Positions 1-9,771 are shown, counted from the first letter of the stretch. The stretch is 64,000 bases of DNA from Bifidobacterium santillanense (GCF_018555385.1 NZ_JAFEJS010000013.1:17150-81149), one strand, 5' to 3'. Notes: a model not told the origin generated them from the letters alone. Made by a program: numbers and translations.

Positions 1-717
1 ACCGCGGGTACGACCGCCGTGCGGGTGGTCGACCGGGTTCATGGACTCACCACGGGTGATCGGGCGCTTGCCCATCCAACGGGCGCGACCGGCCTTGCCG
101 AGCTGCACGTTGGCGTGGTCCTCGTTGCCGACCTCGCCGACGGTGGCGCGGCAGCGCGCGTCGACGTTGCGGATCTCGCCGGACGGCATACGCAGCTGGG
201 CGTAGGCGCCATCCTTGGCGACGAGCTGGACGGAGGCACCGGCGGAGCGGGCGATCTTGGCGCCGCCGAGCGGGCGGAGCTCGATCGCGTGCACGATGGT
301 ACCGGTCGGGATGTTCTTCAGCGGCAGGTTGTTGCCCGGCTTGATATCGGCCTGGGCGCCGGTCTCGATGAGATCGCCCTGCTTGATGCCCTTCGGGGCG
401 ATGATGTAGCGCTTCTCGCCGTCCGCGTAGTGCAGGAGGGCGATGTTGGCGGTACGGTTCGGGTCGTACTCAATGTGAGCGACCTTGGCGGGCACGCCGT
501 CCTTGTCCCAACGACGGAAGTCGATGAGACGGTACTGGCGCTTGTGGCCGCCGCCGCGGTGGCGGGAGGTCATACGACCGTAGGAGTTGCGACCGCCGGT
601 CTTGGACAGCTTGCGAACCAGCGACTTCTCAGGCGTGGAGCGCGTGATCTCGGAGAAGTCCGAGACGGACGCGTTGCGGCGGCCTGCGGTCGTCGGCTTA
701 TAAACGCGGATAGCCAT
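1..717 (-). CDS. rplB: 50S ribosomal protein L2 (3' end cut by window)
   Basis: Reverse-strand frame starting at the ATG at 717 and reading [20 protein letters not shown], the conserved N-terminus of bacterial L2, a 23S rRNA-binding protein needed for subunit joining and peptidyl transfer. About 239 codons lie in the window; the family is about 275 residues, so the C-terminal tail is beyond the edge. The [18 protein letters not shown] stretch and the H-rich VDHPHGG segment near the active site are visible. It is the fifth gene of the S10 operon, 36 nt after rplW. The long opposite-strand frame here is a shadow. Confidence 0.98.
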   Translation of the reverse strand, partial: MAIRVYKPTTAGRRNASVSDFSEITRSTPEKSLVRKLSKTGGRNSYGRMTSRHRGGGHKRQYRLIDFRRWDKDGVPAKVAHIEYDPNRTANIALLHYADGEKRYIIAPKGIKQGDLIETGAQADIKPGNNLPLKNIPTGTIVHAIELRPLGGAKIARSAGASVQLVAKDGAYAQLRMPSGEIRNVDARCRATVGEVGNEDHANVQLGKAGRARWMGKRPITRGESMNPVDHPHGGRTRG

Positions 718-753
718 AATGTAGTTCTTCCTTTAACTTTTCTCGGCTAGCCT

Positions 754-1050
754 TCAGTTACCGAAGATGTCGATCGTCTGGCCCTCGGCGACGGTCACGA
801 TCGCGCGCTTCTCGTTGACGCGGCGGCCGAAACCGGTGCGGGTGCGCTGCTTCTTGCCAGCGCGGTTGAGGGTGTTGACGTTCGTCACCTTGACATTGAA
901 GATCTCTTCGATAGCCTGCTTGATCTGCACCTTGTTCGCGGACGGGGCCACCACGAAGGTGTACTGACCGCGATCGGAGTTGGCGTAGCTCTTCTCGGAG
1001 ACGACGGGCTTAAGGATCACGTCGTGTGCCGGCTTGTGAATAGCGACCAT
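754..1050 (-). CDS. rplW: 50S ribosomal protein L23
   Basis: 98-residue protein starting [20 protein letters not shown] and ending in [14 protein letters not shown], the normal L23 length and pattern. L23 sits at the peptide exit tunnel, where it docks trigger factor and SRP. The central [20 protein letters not shown] segment is the family signature. The ATG at 1050 is chosen because the 52-codon upstream extension overlaps rplD in another frame. It lies 5 nt after the rplD stop, so it is cotranscribed and probably translationally coupled. Confidence 0.98.
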   Translation of the reverse strand: MVAIHKPAHDVILKPVVSEKSYANSDRGQYTFVVAPSANKVQIKQAIEEIFNVKVTNVNTLNRAGKKQRTRTGFGRRVNEKRAIVTVAEGQTIDIFGN

Positions 1051-1055
1051 GAAAA

Positions 1056-1715
1056 TCAGGCCTCCTTCGGCTCGGTCTTCGCCGCGACGAAGGCCTCGAG
1101 GGCCTCCTTGGTGAAGACGACGTACTGCGCGGTGACCACGTCGTACGTGTTGAGCTGATCGACGAAAATCGGATGAACGGTCGGGATGTTGCGCACGGAC
1201 AGCCACTCGTTCACGTTGTCGCGGGTGAACACGACGGTGGTGAACTTGTTGTTGGTGACCGGAGCCAGAGCGGCGACGGCGGCCTTGGTGGACGGGGTCT
1301 CACCGATGCCGAAGTCGACCACGGCGATGCGACCGGCGTTGGCGCGGTCGGACAGCACGTAGCGCAGAGCGGCGGCCTTCATCTTCTTGGGGGTGCGCTG
1401 GGCGTAGTTGCGCGGCTGCGGGCCGAACACGACGCCGCCGTGGTACCACTGCGGAGCGCGGGTGGAACCCTGGCGAGCACGACCGGTGCCCTTCTGCTTC
1501 CACGGCTTCTTGCCGCCGCCGGAAACGTTGGCGCGGGTCTTGGTGGCGTGGGTGCCCTGACGGGCGGCGGCCAGCTGGGCCACGACGACCTGGTGGATCA
1601 GCGGGACGTGGGCCTGCACGTCCTCGGCGGAGATGCCGAACAGCTCGGCCGGGGCCTCGACGGTGCCCGCGTTCTGGCCGGCGTTGTCAGTGACGTTCAG
1701 AGTAACGTTTGCCAT
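1056..1715 (-). CDS. rplD: 50S ribosomal protein L4
   Basis: 219 residues, start [17 protein letters not shown]. The basic extended loop [41 protein letters not shown], which reaches into the exit tunnel, is intact. In many bacteria L4 also autoregulates the S10 operon; no leader structure for that was identified here. The gene lies 6 nt after rplC and 5 nt before rplW, in the order rpsJ-rplC-rplD-rplW-rplB. Confidence 0.98.
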   Translation of the reverse strand: MANVTLNVTDNAGQNAGTVEAPAELFGISAEDVQAHVPLIHQVVVAQLAAARQGTHATKTRANVSGGGKKPWKQKGTGRARQGSTRAPQWYHGGVVFGPQPRNYAQRTPKKMKAAALRYVLSDRANAGRIAVVDFGIGETPSTKAAVAALAPVTNNKFTTVVFTRDNVNEWLSVRNIPTVHPIFVDQLNTYDVVTAQYVVFTKEALEAFVAAKTEPKEA

Positions 1716-1721
1716 GGTTTA

Positions 1722-2372
1722 TCAGGCTCCCTTCACCGCAGAACGGACGAGAACGATGCCGCCCTTCGGGCCCGGGATGGCGCCCTTGATGGCGAGGATG
1801 CCGTTCTCGACATCAGCGGAGACGACGGTGAGGTTCTGCGCGGTGGCGGTCACATGACCCATGCGGCCGGCCATACGCTTGCCCTTGAGGATGCGGCTCG
1901 GAGTGGCGCACGCGCCGACGGAACCGGGGCGACGCTCGTTCTTGTGGGAGCCGTGGGAACGGCGGTAGGACTTGAAGCCCCAACGCTTGATGGTGCCAGC
2001 GAAGCCCTTGCCCTTGGTGGTGCCGGTCACATCGACCTCGGCGCCCTCGGCGAAGAGCTCGGCGGTCAGTTCCTGACCGACCGTGTACTCGGTGGCGTTG
2101 TCCTCGCGCACCTCGACGAGGTGACGACGGGGGGTGACACCGGCCTTGGCGAAGTGGCCGGCGAGCGGCTTGGTCACCTTGGTCGGGTCGATCTGGCCGT
2201 AGCCGATCTGGACCGCGGTGTAGCCGTCGGTCTCATCGGTCTTGATGGCCGTGACCACGTTGGTGGAAACGTCCACCAGCGTGACGGGCACGAAGAAACC
2301 GTTCTCGTCCCAGACCTGAGACATGCCGAGCTTCTTGCCCAGCAGAGCCTTGCAATCGTTCCTTTGCGACAT
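1722..2372 (-). CDS. rplC: 50S ribosomal protein L3
   Basis: 216 residues starting [21 protein letters not shown], the L3 N-terminus. The [18 protein letters not shown] and [19 protein letters not shown] segments match the L3 core and its tip near the peptidyl transferase centre. A good ribosome-binding site (GGGAGG) precedes the ATG at 2372. It is the second gene of the S10 operon, 17 nt downstream of rpsJ. Confidence 0.98.
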   Translation of the reverse strand: MSQRNDCKALLGKKLGMSQVWDENGFFVPVTLVDVSTNVVTAIKTDETDGYTAVQIGYGQIDPTKVTKPLAGHFAKAGVTPRRHLVEVREDNATEYTVGQELTAELFAEGAEVDVTGTTKGKGFAGTIKRWGFKSYRRSHGSHKNERRPGSVGACATPSRILKGKRMAGRMGHVTATAQNLTVVSADVENGILAIKGAIPGPKGGIVLVRSAVKGA

Positions 2373-2389
2373 AGTGGTTCCCTCCTCCC

Positions 2390-2698
2390 TTACAGCTTGA
2401 TCTCGATGTTGACGTCCGCAGGCAGATCGATGTGCATCAGGGAATCCACGGCCTTCGGGGTCGGGTCCACGATGTCGATGAGACGCTTGTGCGTGCGCAT
2501 CTCGAAGTGCTCGCGAGAATCCTTGTACTTATGAGGAGAACGGATAACACAGAAAACGTTCTTCTCGGTCGGCAGCGGAACGGGGCCAACAACAGTTGCG
2601 CCCGCGTTCGTCACCGTTTCGACGATCTTCTTCGCCGATTGGTCGATGACCTCGTGGTCATAGGACTTAAGCCTGATGCGGATTTTCTGTCCCGCCAT
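2390..2698 (-). CDS. rpsJ: 30S ribosomal protein S10
   Basis: 102 residues, [20 protein letters not shown], with the flexible [19 protein letters not shown] loop and the [10 protein letters not shown] segment of S10. S10 assembles into the small-subunit head and is also the NusE partner in antitermination. It is the first gene of the S10 operon. The 2699-2915 stretch upstream must hold the operon promoter; I saw no unambiguous -35/-10 pair. Confidence 0.98.
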   Translation of the reverse strand: MAGQKIRIRLKSYDHEVIDQSAKKIVETVTNAGATVVGPVPLPTEKNVFCVIRSPHKYKDSREHFEMRTHKRLIDIVDPTPKAVDSLMHIDLPADVNIEIKL

Positions 2699-2915
2699 TG
2701 CCGTCCGCCCTTTCTAGCGATTCGTGTACTGTTTACCAGCCTGCTTCTTAAGGGCACCGGCGCGCATGGCCTCCCTTGGACATACGTCCTCTGGCGGTCA
2801 TCCGACATCAGTGCGCGGCCCACCGTGAACCACGTGGATGGTTCCGGCCCCGCGCTCGCTTTGTTATTTCCAATTTGCGAGCCCAAATCAGGCAACTTGT
2901 TTATCTAAACACTGA

Positions 2916-2935
2916 GGGCGGACTAAATTCCGCCC
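2916..2935 (-). terminator. Intrinsic terminator of the drug exporter gene
   Basis: GGGCGG-8 nt-CCGCCC hairpin about 30 nt downstream of the stop of the MFS gene and just upstream of the S10 operon promoter region, so it would insulate the two. Confidence 0.5.
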
Positions 2936-2964
2936 CCGCATCCCCCGGCGTGTCGCGTATCGCG

Positions 2965-4539
2965 CTACTTGCGCAGACGGGCGAGGGCGCGACGGGTGAC
3001 GTCGTGGGCGGAGCCGGCGCCGTTGCCGCGCACGCCGCATGCCACGAGGAACACCATGATCAGGCACAGGGCGGCGGAGATGCGCAGCGCCCATTGGATG
3101 CCGAAGATGTTGGCGGCGATCAGGTCGACGCCGGAGGCGTGACGCACGGCGGTGAACGTCTCCATCAGGATGACGAGGATGGGGGCGCCCATCGCGCCGG
3201 CCACCTGACGGGCCGTGTTGGTCACGGCCGACCCGGCGGAGATCTCCTCCGGCTCGAGGCAGTTGAGCGACCAGGTGGTGATCGGCATCAGCAGCGATCC
3301 CATGCCGATCTGACGGACGAACTGGCAGATCGACACCCACCAGATCCACGTGTCCGAGGAGATCAGGCTCATGCCGATGGTGCCGACGGTGAGCACGATG
3401 GCGCCGAACAGTGCGACCGGGCGCGCGCCGAAGCGGTCGAGCGCCTTGCCTCCGAAGAGCTGCGAGATGCACTGGCCGATCGCGCCGGGCAGCATGATCA
3501 GGCCGCTCATCGTGGCGGAGAAGCCGCGGTCGTTCTGGATGTACAGCGGCATGATGACCAGAATCGAGCTGAACGCGAAGAACGCGAGCGATGCGGTGAG
3601 CGTGCCGACGGTGAACGAACGGTTCCTCAGCACCCCGAGGTCGAGCAGCGGAGGCTCGGGCGCCGCGCCGGCCGCGGACGTGGCCGTTCCGGCGACCGAC
3701 TCCTTATATATATGCGCGCGATGCACCTGACGGACCACGAACCACACGATGCCGACCAGCCCCACAAGCATCGAGGCCCAGACCATCGGGTTGGAGAACG
3801 GGTAGTTCTCGATGTTGGTGAAGCCGAACATCAGTCCACCGAATCCGAGGATCGACAGCGCCACGGAGAAGAAATCGGCACGGGCGGTCGCATCGTGCTC
3901 GCCGAAGTTGTGCAGCCACAGGCAGGCGGCCACGAGCGAGACGGCGCCGATGACGGTCAGGGTCAGGAAGATGGAGCGCCATCCGTTGGCGTCGGTCTGC
4001 AGCCCTCCGAGCGTGGGGCCGATGGCCGGGGCGACGCTCATCGCGATGCCGACCATGCCCATCGCGGCGCCGCGGCGGGACAGCGGAAAGATGGAGAACA
4101 CGGTGATCTGCAGCACCGGCCACATGACGCCCGTGCCGATCGCCTCGAGCACGCGCCCGAACAGCAGCATCAGGAACGAGGGGGCGAGCCATGCGCATAC
4201 GGAGCCGAGCGTGAACACCGCCATCGAGACGATGACGATCTGGCGCGTGGAGAAGCGGCGTGTGAGGAACGCGGTGAGCGGGACCATCACGCCCATCACC
4301 AGCTGGAAGACGGAGGTGAGCCATTGTCCGGTGGTGACGTTGATGCCGAACTCGTCGACGATGGACGGCAGCGCGGCGCTCAGCTGCAGCTGCGTGAAGT
4401 TGCCGACGAACGTGATGAACGTGAGGATCGCCAGCGAGACGAACGCGGTGTGCGTGAGTTTGCCGTCGACGTACGACTCCTCGCGGGTGAGGGCCGTACC
4501 GAGATTCCGACGCTGTGCCGTTCCTGCCATGTGACGCAT
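2965..4539 (-). CDS. MFS multidrug exporter, DHA2 (EmrB/QacA) family
   Basis: About 524 residues with roughly 14 hydrophobic helices, the DHA2 layout. The first helix pair reads LTFITFVGNFTQLQLSAALP, typical of EmrB-like proton antiporters, followed by the motif-A-like TRRFSTRQIVIV and the motif-C-like GIAMSVAPAIGPTLGG segment. It presumably exports drugs or toxic amphiphiles across the single membrane; the substrate cannot be read from sequence. The frame is open to 4608. I prefer the ATG at 4539 (MRHMAGTAQ) or 4530 because a purine-rich GGGAAGAAG lies just upstream. It is monocistronic, with a terminator at 2916-2935. Confidence 0.85.
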   Translation of the reverse strand: MRHMAGTAQRRNLGTALTREESYVDGKLTHTAFVSLAILTFITFVGNFTQLQLSAALPSIVDEFGINVTTGQWLTSVFQLVMGVMVPLTAFLTRRFSTRQIVIVSMAVFTLGSVCAWLAPSFLMLLFGRVLEAIGTGVMWPVLQITVFSIFPLSRRGAAMGMVGIAMSVAPAIGPTLGGLQTDANGWRSIFLTLTVIGAVSLVAACLWLHNFGEHDATARADFFSVALSILGFGGLMFGFTNIENYPFSNPMVWASMLVGLVGIVWFVVRQVHRAHIYKESVAGTATSAAGAAPEPPLLDLGVLRNRSFTVGTLTASLAFFAFSSILVIMPLYIQNDRGFSATMSGLIMLPGAIGQCISQLFGGKALDRFGARPVALFGAIVLTVGTIGMSLISSDTWIWWVSICQFVRQIGMGSLLMPITTWSLNCLEPEEISAGSAVTNTARQVAGAMGAPILVILMETFTAVRHASGVDLIAANIFGIQWALRISAALCLIMVFLVACGVRGNGAGSAHDVTRRALARLRK

Positions 4540-4703
4540 ACTTCTTCCCGTGCCGGTCGAGGGCGACCACGCATCACGCCGCTGCGATGCCGTACCGCCC
4601 GAAAGCACGCGAATACGCTATACCCACCTCTGTCCAACACTCGATGCGCCCGTCGCGCCTGTTCGCTGTGAGGGAAGTCACGTCCGCGCCGCGGCCCGGA
4701 ACC

Positions 4704-4733
4704 TTGCCCGAGGGCGGCGCCGCTCCTTATATT
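4704..4733 (+). promoter_or_regulatory. Leaderless promoter of alsD
   Basis: TTGCCC (4704-4709), an 18-nt spacer and TATATT (4728-4733), then 8 nt to the GTG start. Transcription would begin at or next to the start codon; no ribosome-binding site is present. Confidence 0.6.
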
Positions 4734-4741
4734 GTCGAATC

Positions 4742-5506
4742 GTGAGCGAACTGAAGGGCAAGGCGATCGAGCCGATCCACGAACACAAGGCGAACGTGCT
4801 CTACCAGCACGGCACGCTGGCGCTGCTGGTGCCGGGCCTGCTGGAGGGCACCACCACGATGGGCGAACTGCTCACCCACGGCGACACCGGCATCGGCACC
4901 GGCGAGGGACTCGACGGCGAGATCATCGTGCTCGACGGACACGCATGGAAGGTCGGCCGCACCGGAGTGGTCGAGGCGGTGCCCGACGATCTGACGCTGC
5001 CGTTCGCCAACATCCACCGCGCGGCGTTCCAATACCAGTGCGAGCGGCGCGACATCGGCCTCGAGGAGCTCAACCGACGCATCGTCGAGGCGAACGGGCG
5101 CGCGAACACGTTCTTCTCGGTCATCGTGCGCGGCACGTTCAGCTTCATCAAGACGCGCGCGGTCATCAAGCAGCAGGCCCCCTACCCCACGCTGGAGGAG
5201 GTGGCCGACCGTCAGGCGATCTTCCTCGGGCACGATGTAAGGGGCACGATGCTCGGCTACTTCTCGCCGGTGATGTTCCACGGCGCGGCGGTGGCGGGAT
5301 TCCACGAGCACTTCCTCGCCGACGACCATTCGATCGGCGGGCACGTGCTCGACGCGGTGCTCGAGCGCGGCGAGATCCTCAGCCAAGTGTTCGACACGCT
5401 GGTCACGCATCTGCCGGTGGACAATCCCGACTACCGCAACCACGACTTCAGCCGCGACAACATCGCCGAGGCGATCACCAACGCGGAGGGCGATACGGCG
5501 AAATAG
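4742..5506 (+). CDS. alsD: Alpha-acetolactate decarboxylase
   Basis: 254 residues matching the BudA/AlsD family along their length: YQHGTLALLVPGLLEG, GELLTHGDTGIGTGEGLDGE and the metal site FHEHF (His188, His190) with GGHVLD (His201). It decarboxylates 2-acetolactate to acetoin, diverting pyruvate and sparing acid; in other bacteria it also limits excess acetolactate during branched-chain amino acid synthesis. The start is the GTG at 4742: homology begins there and the promoter -10 lies only 8 nt upstream, indicating a leaderless transcript. No acetolactate synthase or acetoin reductase is adjacent. Convergent with the YwiC-like gene. Confidence 0.93.
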   Translation: MSELKGKAIEPIHEHKANVLYQHGTLALLVPGLLEGTTTMGELLTHGDTGIGTGEGLDGEIIVLDGHAWKVGRTGVVEAVPDDLTLPFANIHRAAFQYQCERRDIGLEELNRRIVEANGRANTFFSVIVRGTFSFIKTRAVIKQQAPYPTLEEVADRQAIFLGHDVRGTMLGYFSPVMFHGAAVAGFHEHFLADDHSIGGHVLDAVLERGEILSQVFDTLVTHLPVDNPDYRNHDFSRDNIAEAITNAEGDTAK

Positions 5507-5543
5507 CCCGAGACGACCGGGACCGGATCGGACGGATCACGGA

Positions 5544-6440
5544 TCACAGCGCGCCGAGCGTCAATCCCAGACTGCCGGCGAACGCGACGATGCTGGACAC
5601 GCCCTCGACCGCGCCGGTCACGAGCGGACGGATCGCACGGAACCGTGCGAGCAACGGCAGGACGACGGCGCGGGCCAGCAGCAGCGCGGCCACGATGACG
5701 AGCCATGGTCCGGCGTGGGACGCCAGCGGGGAATCAAGGCCGAGGCCACGCCCCGGCCCGGACGCGATGACGGACCATGCGACGAACGCGGCGTGCCAGA
5801 TCCACGATGCGGCGAGATAGGCGCGGTTGCCGCGTTCCCGGATCATCGTCTTGACGAAGAGGACCGAGCCGAACTGCGTGACGACGAAATAGAGGAACAG
5901 CGCCAATCCCACGACGGTCGGCTGCGGAATCGATGCCATGACGTTCGTGCCCCGGCCGGTGCCCGCGCCGAGCGTGCCGTAGGCGAACGTGAGCGACGGC
6001 ATCAGGCTGGAGGCGACGACGGCCACGCCGTTCGACCACAGGGAGCGTTCGCGGCGTTTCCACGCGGCGACGAACGACGCCACGGCGAGGGCGGCGAACG
6101 CCGGCGCCCAGGCGAGCACGCCGGGGTGCAGGACGACGAACGGGACGCCCACGGCCGCCAGCGCGGCGCAGTAGACAAGCGCCGGCCCGCGGTAGCGACG
6201 CGCGAGGCCGGACTTGAGCCAGCGGGCGACGGAGAACTGCACGCAGTAGCACAGGATCCAGCACGCCAGCAGCCAGAACGCGGCGATGGTGGGTCTGCCG
6301 TATTCGGTGCCGGCGACGAGGCCGGCGAGGGCCGGCGCCGTGGCCATCACCCATGCGCCGGGTTGGTCGGGGACCCATCGGCGTATGGTGGATCTGACGG
6401 TGGCGCGCATGCCGCGCCTTCTGCTTCTGGTGTTGCTCAT
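5544..6440 (-). CDS. YwiC-like membrane protein
   Basis: 298 residues with about eight hydrophobic helices. The N-terminal WVPDQPGAWVMATAPALAGL matches the W-P-x-Q-x-G-A-W signature of the YwiC-like family, whose function is unknown (named after a gene near nar loci in Bacillus). The basic stretch WKRRERS lies between helices 4 and 5. The ATG at 6440 follows a GGGGG-rich site; the ATG ten codons further in is an alternative. It stands alone, convergent with alsD by 37 nt. Confidence 0.75.
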   Translation of the reverse strand: MSNTRSRRRGMRATVRSTIRRWVPDQPGAWVMATAPALAGLVAGTEYGRPTIAAFWLLACWILCYCVQFSVARWLKSGLARRYRGPALVYCAALAAVGVPFVVLHPGVLAWAPAFAALAVASFVAAWKRRERSLWSNGVAVVASSLMPSLTFAYGTLGAGTGRGTNVMASIPQPTVVGLALFLYFVVTQFGSVLFVKTMIRERGNRAYLAASWIWHAAFVAWSVIASGPGRGLGLDSPLASHAGPWLVIVAALLLARAVVLPLLARFRAIRPLVTGAVEGVSSIVAFAGSLGLTLGAL

Positions 6441-6502
6441 GGTCCCCCACCATACGGGAAGTCGGCGGGGATCGCGGTCATGGCGCGCTCCGGATACGGA
6501 AG

Positions 6503-6532
6503 GACCCCGGCTCCCACGTGGGAACCGGGGTC
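6503..6532 (-). terminator. Intrinsic terminator of adhE
   Basis: GACCCCGG...CCGGGGTC stem with an extended CCCAC/GTGGG interior, 42 nt downstream of the adhE stop. Confidence 0.8.
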
Positions 6533-6574
6533 ACACTCCCCTTGACTCAGCCTGACTCAGCGGGTCGGAGGATG

Positions 6575-9307
6575 TCAGACGCGCTCGGAGGCCTCCTCGG
6601 TGGCCTCGACGCCCTCGCGCTCGACGCGGATCTTGTGACCCTCCGCCTGGGAGACGCCGTAGTAGGCGGCGATGGCGATGTCCTTCATGTCCTCGATGAG
6701 CGGGATGCGCGGGTTGGCCGGGGTGCACTGGTCCTCGTAGGCGCGCATGCCGATCTGGTCGAGCACGCTCCAGAAGTAGTCTTCGTCCACGCCGCACTCC
6801 TGGAAGCTCTTGTTCATGCCGAGCTTGTTGTCGCGGTAGTCCTCGACGGCCTTCGCCAGGTTCTCGACGGCCTCGGCCGGGGTCTTGCCGGTGTCGATGC
6901 CGAGGTTGCGGGCGATGTCGCGGTAGCGCTCGTCGGCCACATACTTGTTGTACTTCGGCCAGCTGGTCGGCTCCTCGGGCACCTGGCCGTTGTAGCGGAT
7001 CACGTACGGCAGCAGGATGGAGTTGGTGCGGCCGTGGGCGATGTGGCACAGGGCGCCGATGGTGTGGGCCATGCCGTGGCACATGCCCAGGAACGCGGAG
7101 CCGAAGGCCATGCCGGCCATCGTGGCGGCGTTGTGCATCTTCTCCTGGGCGACCGTCTTCTCCAGACCCGGCTCGCCGTTGACGGACTCGGCCAGGTTGT
7201 CCCAGATCAGCTTGGCCGCGTGCAGGGCCATGCCGTCGGTGAAGTCGTTCGCGTACACGGACACGTACGCCTCGAAGGAGTGGGTCAGGGCGTCGAAGCC
7301 GGCGTCGGAAGCCAGACGGCGCGGCTGGGTGCGGGCCAGGACCGGGTCGACGATCGCGACGGACGGGGTGAGCGCGTAGTCGGTGATCGGGTACTTGTAG
7401 CCGGTCTTGTGGTCGGTGATGACCGCGAACGGCGTGACCTCGGAACCGGTGCCGGAGGAGGTCGGGATGCACACGAGCTTGGCCTTCTTGCCCAGCGGCG
7501 GGATCTTGAAGGCGCGCTTGCGGATGTCGAAGAACTTCTCGCGCACGTCGCCGAAGGAGATCTCCGGGTGCTCGTAGAGCAGCCACATGATCTTGGCCGC
7601 ATCCATCGGGGAGCCGCCGCCGACCGCGATGATCGTGTCGGGCTCGAACTCCTCGCGCATCATCTCGGCGCCCTTCTCGACGGTCTCGACCGAGGGCTCC
7701 GGCTCGACGTAGTCGATGATGCGGAAGGTGACGTTGTTGGCGCGGGCGCGCAGCTGGTCGATGATCTTGTCGACGATGCCGAGCTGCTCCATGACCTTGT
7801 CGCACACGATGACGGCCTTCTCGATGCCGAACATGTCGCGCAGGTACTTGACCGCGTTCGGCTCGAAGTACGTCTTCGGCGGGATCTTGAACCACTGCAT
7901 GTTGTTGTTCCTCCGGGCGATGCGCTTGATGTTGAGCAGGTTCACGGCCTGCACGTTGCCGGACACCGAGTTGCCGCCGTAGGAGCCGCAGCCCAGGGTC
8001 AGCGACGGGGCGATGGCGTTGTAGATGTCGCCGATGCCGCCGAGGGAGGACGGCTGGTTCCAGATGATGCGGCAGGCGTGCATGCGCAGGCCGTACTCGC
8101 GCACCAGATCCTGGTTGTTGGTGTGGATGGCGGCGGTGTGGCCGGCACCCAGCTTGAGCATCTTCTCGCACATCTCGAAGGCCTCCTCCTTGCCGGAGGA
8201 CTTGAGGATGGCCTGGACCGGAGCGAGCTTCTCGTGGGTCAGCGGCTCGTCGTCGGAGACCTCCTTGCACTCGGCGACGAGGATCGTCGCGTCGGACGGG
8301 ATCTCGAAGCCGGCGGCCTTGGCGATGTACTGCGGGGACTTGCCCGGCACCACGGAGTTGAGCTTCGGCTTCTCGCCAGAGCCGGCGACGCAGCCGAACA
8401 TGTACTGCTCGAGCTTGGCCTTCTCGTCGGCGTTCACGAAGTAGGCCTTGCGGCGCTTGAGCTCCTTGACCAGCGGGGCGTAGACGTCCTTGTCGGCGAT
8501 GATGGCCTGCTCGGTGGCGCAGATCATGCCGTAGTCGAAGTGCTTGGAGAGCACGAGGTCGTTCGCGGCGCGCACGATGTCCACGTCCTTGTCGACGTAG
8601 GCCGGGGCGTTGCCGGCGCCGACGCCGAGGGCCGGCTTGCCGGAGGAGTACGCGGCCTTGACCATGCCCGGACCGCCGGTGGCGAGGATCGTGGCGATGC
8701 CGGGGTGCTTCATCAGGGCGCCGGTCGCCTCAATGGACGGGTGCTCGATCCACTGCACGCAGTTCTCGGGAGCGCCGGCCTCGATGGCGGCGTCGCGCAC
8801 GATCCTCGCGGCTTCGACGGAGCACTTCTGGGCGCCCGGGTGGAAGCCGAAGATGATCGGGCAACGGGTCTTCAGGGCCAGCAGGGACTTGAAGATGGCG
8901 GTGGAGGTCGGGTTGGTGACCGGGGTGACGCCGGCGACCACGCCGACCGGCTCGGCGACCTCGTCGATGCCCATGACGTCGTCCTCGCGGATGATGCCGA
9001 CGGTCTTCTGACCGGCCATGTAGTTGGTGACGTGCTCACAGGCGAAGATGTTCTTCGTGGCCTTGTCTTCGACCAGACCGCGGCCGGTCTCCTCGACGGC
9101 CATCTTCGCGAGCACGAGGTGCTTGTTCAGCGCGGCGACCGACGCCTTGGCGACGATGCGGTCGACCTGCTTCTGATCCAGCTTCTCGAACTCATCCAGA
9201 GCCTTGAGGCCCTTCTGCACCAGCGCGTCGACCTCGGCCTCGGCCGCGGCCTGCTTCTCCTCCGGGGTCGGCTTGGTGGGGGTCTCGGCCTGCGTTGCCT
9301 CTGCCAT
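6575..9307 (-). CDS. adhE: Bifunctional acetaldehyde-CoA/alcohol dehydrogenase
   Basis: 910 residues, the usual AdhE size. The N-terminal half is a CoA-acylating aldehyde dehydrogenase (GVTPVTNPTSTAIFKSL; catalytic Cys in YGMICATEQAI). The C-terminal half is an iron-dependent alcohol dehydrogenase (AVGGGSPMDAAK cofactor motif; iron ligands in GMCHGMAHTIGALCHIAHGR). It turns acetyl-CoA into ethanol, regenerating two NAD+, and is the redox outlet of the bifid shunt; the enzyme forms spirosomes. The ATG at 9307 is chosen because AAGGAGG lies 6-12 nt upstream; the frame extends 15 codons further but lacks such a site. Monocistronic with its own terminator. A palindrome at the promoter suggests redox or CRP-type control. 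Confidence 0.97.
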   Translation of the reverse strand: MAEATQAETPTKPTPEEKQAAAEAEVDALVQKGLKALDEFEKLDQKQVDRIVAKASVAALNKHLVLAKMAVEETGRGLVEDKATKNIFACEHVTNYMAGQKTVGIIREDDVMGIDEVAEPVGVVAGVTPVTNPTSTAIFKSLLALKTRCPIIFGFHPGAQKCSVEAARIVRDAAIEAGAPENCVQWIEHPSIEATGALMKHPGIATILATGGPGMVKAAYSSGKPALGVGAGNAPAYVDKDVDIVRAANDLVLSKHFDYGMICATEQAIIADKDVYAPLVKELKRRKAYFVNADEKAKLEQYMFGCVAGSGEKPKLNSVVPGKSPQYIAKAAGFEIPSDATILVAECKEVSDDEPLTHEKLAPVQAILKSSGKEEAFEMCEKMLKLGAGHTAAIHTNNQDLVREYGLRMHACRIIWNQPSSLGGIGDIYNAIAPSLTLGCGSYGGNSVSGNVQAVNLLNIKRIARRNNNMQWFKIPPKTYFEPNAVKYLRDMFGIEKAVIVCDKVMEQLGIVDKIIDQLRARANNVTFRIIDYVEPEPSVETVEKGAEMMREEFEPDTIIAVGGGSPMDAAKIMWLLYEHPEISFGDVREKFFDIRKRAFKIPPLGKKAKLVCIPTSSGTGSEVTPFAVITDHKTGYKYPITDYALTPSVAIVDPVLARTQPRRLASDAGFDALTHSFEAYVSVYANDFTDGMALHAAKLIWDNLAESVNGEPGLEKTVAQEKMHNAATMAGMAFGSAFLGMCHGMAHTIGALCHIAHGRTNSILLPYVIRYNGQVPEEPTSWPKYNKYVADERYRDIARNLGIDTGKTPAEAVENLAKAVEDYRDNKLGMNKSFQECGVDEDYFWSVLDQIGMRAYEDQCTPANPRIPLIEDMKDIAIAAYYGVSQAEGHKIRVEREGVEATEEASERV

Positions 9308-9771
9308 GAATCCTCCTTGATCGGTGTTCTGCAATGTTGGTTTCCGTTCCACCGCGCGGTCGTCAACTGCCGTTCCGATGCCCGCGTGTGGCCTAGGTCA
9401 CAATATAACGAAGGGTTATGGCACGCGCATGCGCACAAAAGTGCCGGCGTTTCATGTGTGTTATCGAGTGATTTTTGTGCTTATTTGAGCTTTTTATCTT
9501 ACAAAACATCACAAATAGCGTGTTTTTGGTGTCTTTTGTTCGCTTTTTACGCAAAAACACATCACCATGCACGACCGCCGGCGTCAAGTTATGTAAAAAG
9601 TCTTTTCAAAACGAGAACGGAACACTTGATTTCTGTAAACACTTTTCATTAAAGTCGTTATACGAATGACGTTTTACTCCTAAAAAATAGATACGTCATA
9701 CAAATAATCCGCAATCCGCATCGGGATCTCCGATACACTGGCTCATGACATCGGACTCGATGGAGGTTCCC
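9308..9771. other. AT-rich divergent control region between adhE and the ROK gene
   Basis: About 460 bp, much lower in GC than the rest of the window (especially 9470-9720), with many T and A tracts. It holds the adhE promoter/operator, a 7-bp inverted repeat ATGACGT (9666-9672) / ACGTCAT (9693-9699) 20 nt apart, and a likely ROK promoter with -10 TACACT at 9734-9739. No coding frame in it looks real. AT tracts this dense suggest a bent or nucleoid-protein-bound region with several operators. Confidence 0.6.
9387..9407 (-). promoter_or_regulatory. adhE promoter -10 and overlapping Rex/CRP-like operator
   Basis: On the reverse strand TATATT (9402-9407) is followed at once by TGTGACCTAGGCCACA (9387-9402), a near-perfect palindrome of form TGTGA-N6-YCACA. 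That fits the half-sites of both Rex (TTGTGA-N6-TCACAA) and CRP/GlxR-type regulators. It sits at the expected transcription start, where a bound repressor would block initiation. adhE is a common Rex target, so Rex is my first guess. The -35 is not clear. Confidence 0.5.

Noticed and set aside
2776..4671. 631-codon forward frame over the MFS gene
   Set aside because: Composition rich in Asp/Glu/Arg/His/Gln is an antisense artefact; the reverse strand encodes a 14-helix transporter.
6518..9652. Open 1044-codon forward frame opposite adhE
   Set aside because: Shadow of AdhE; low-complexity Gly/Asp/Val/His composition and no start signal.
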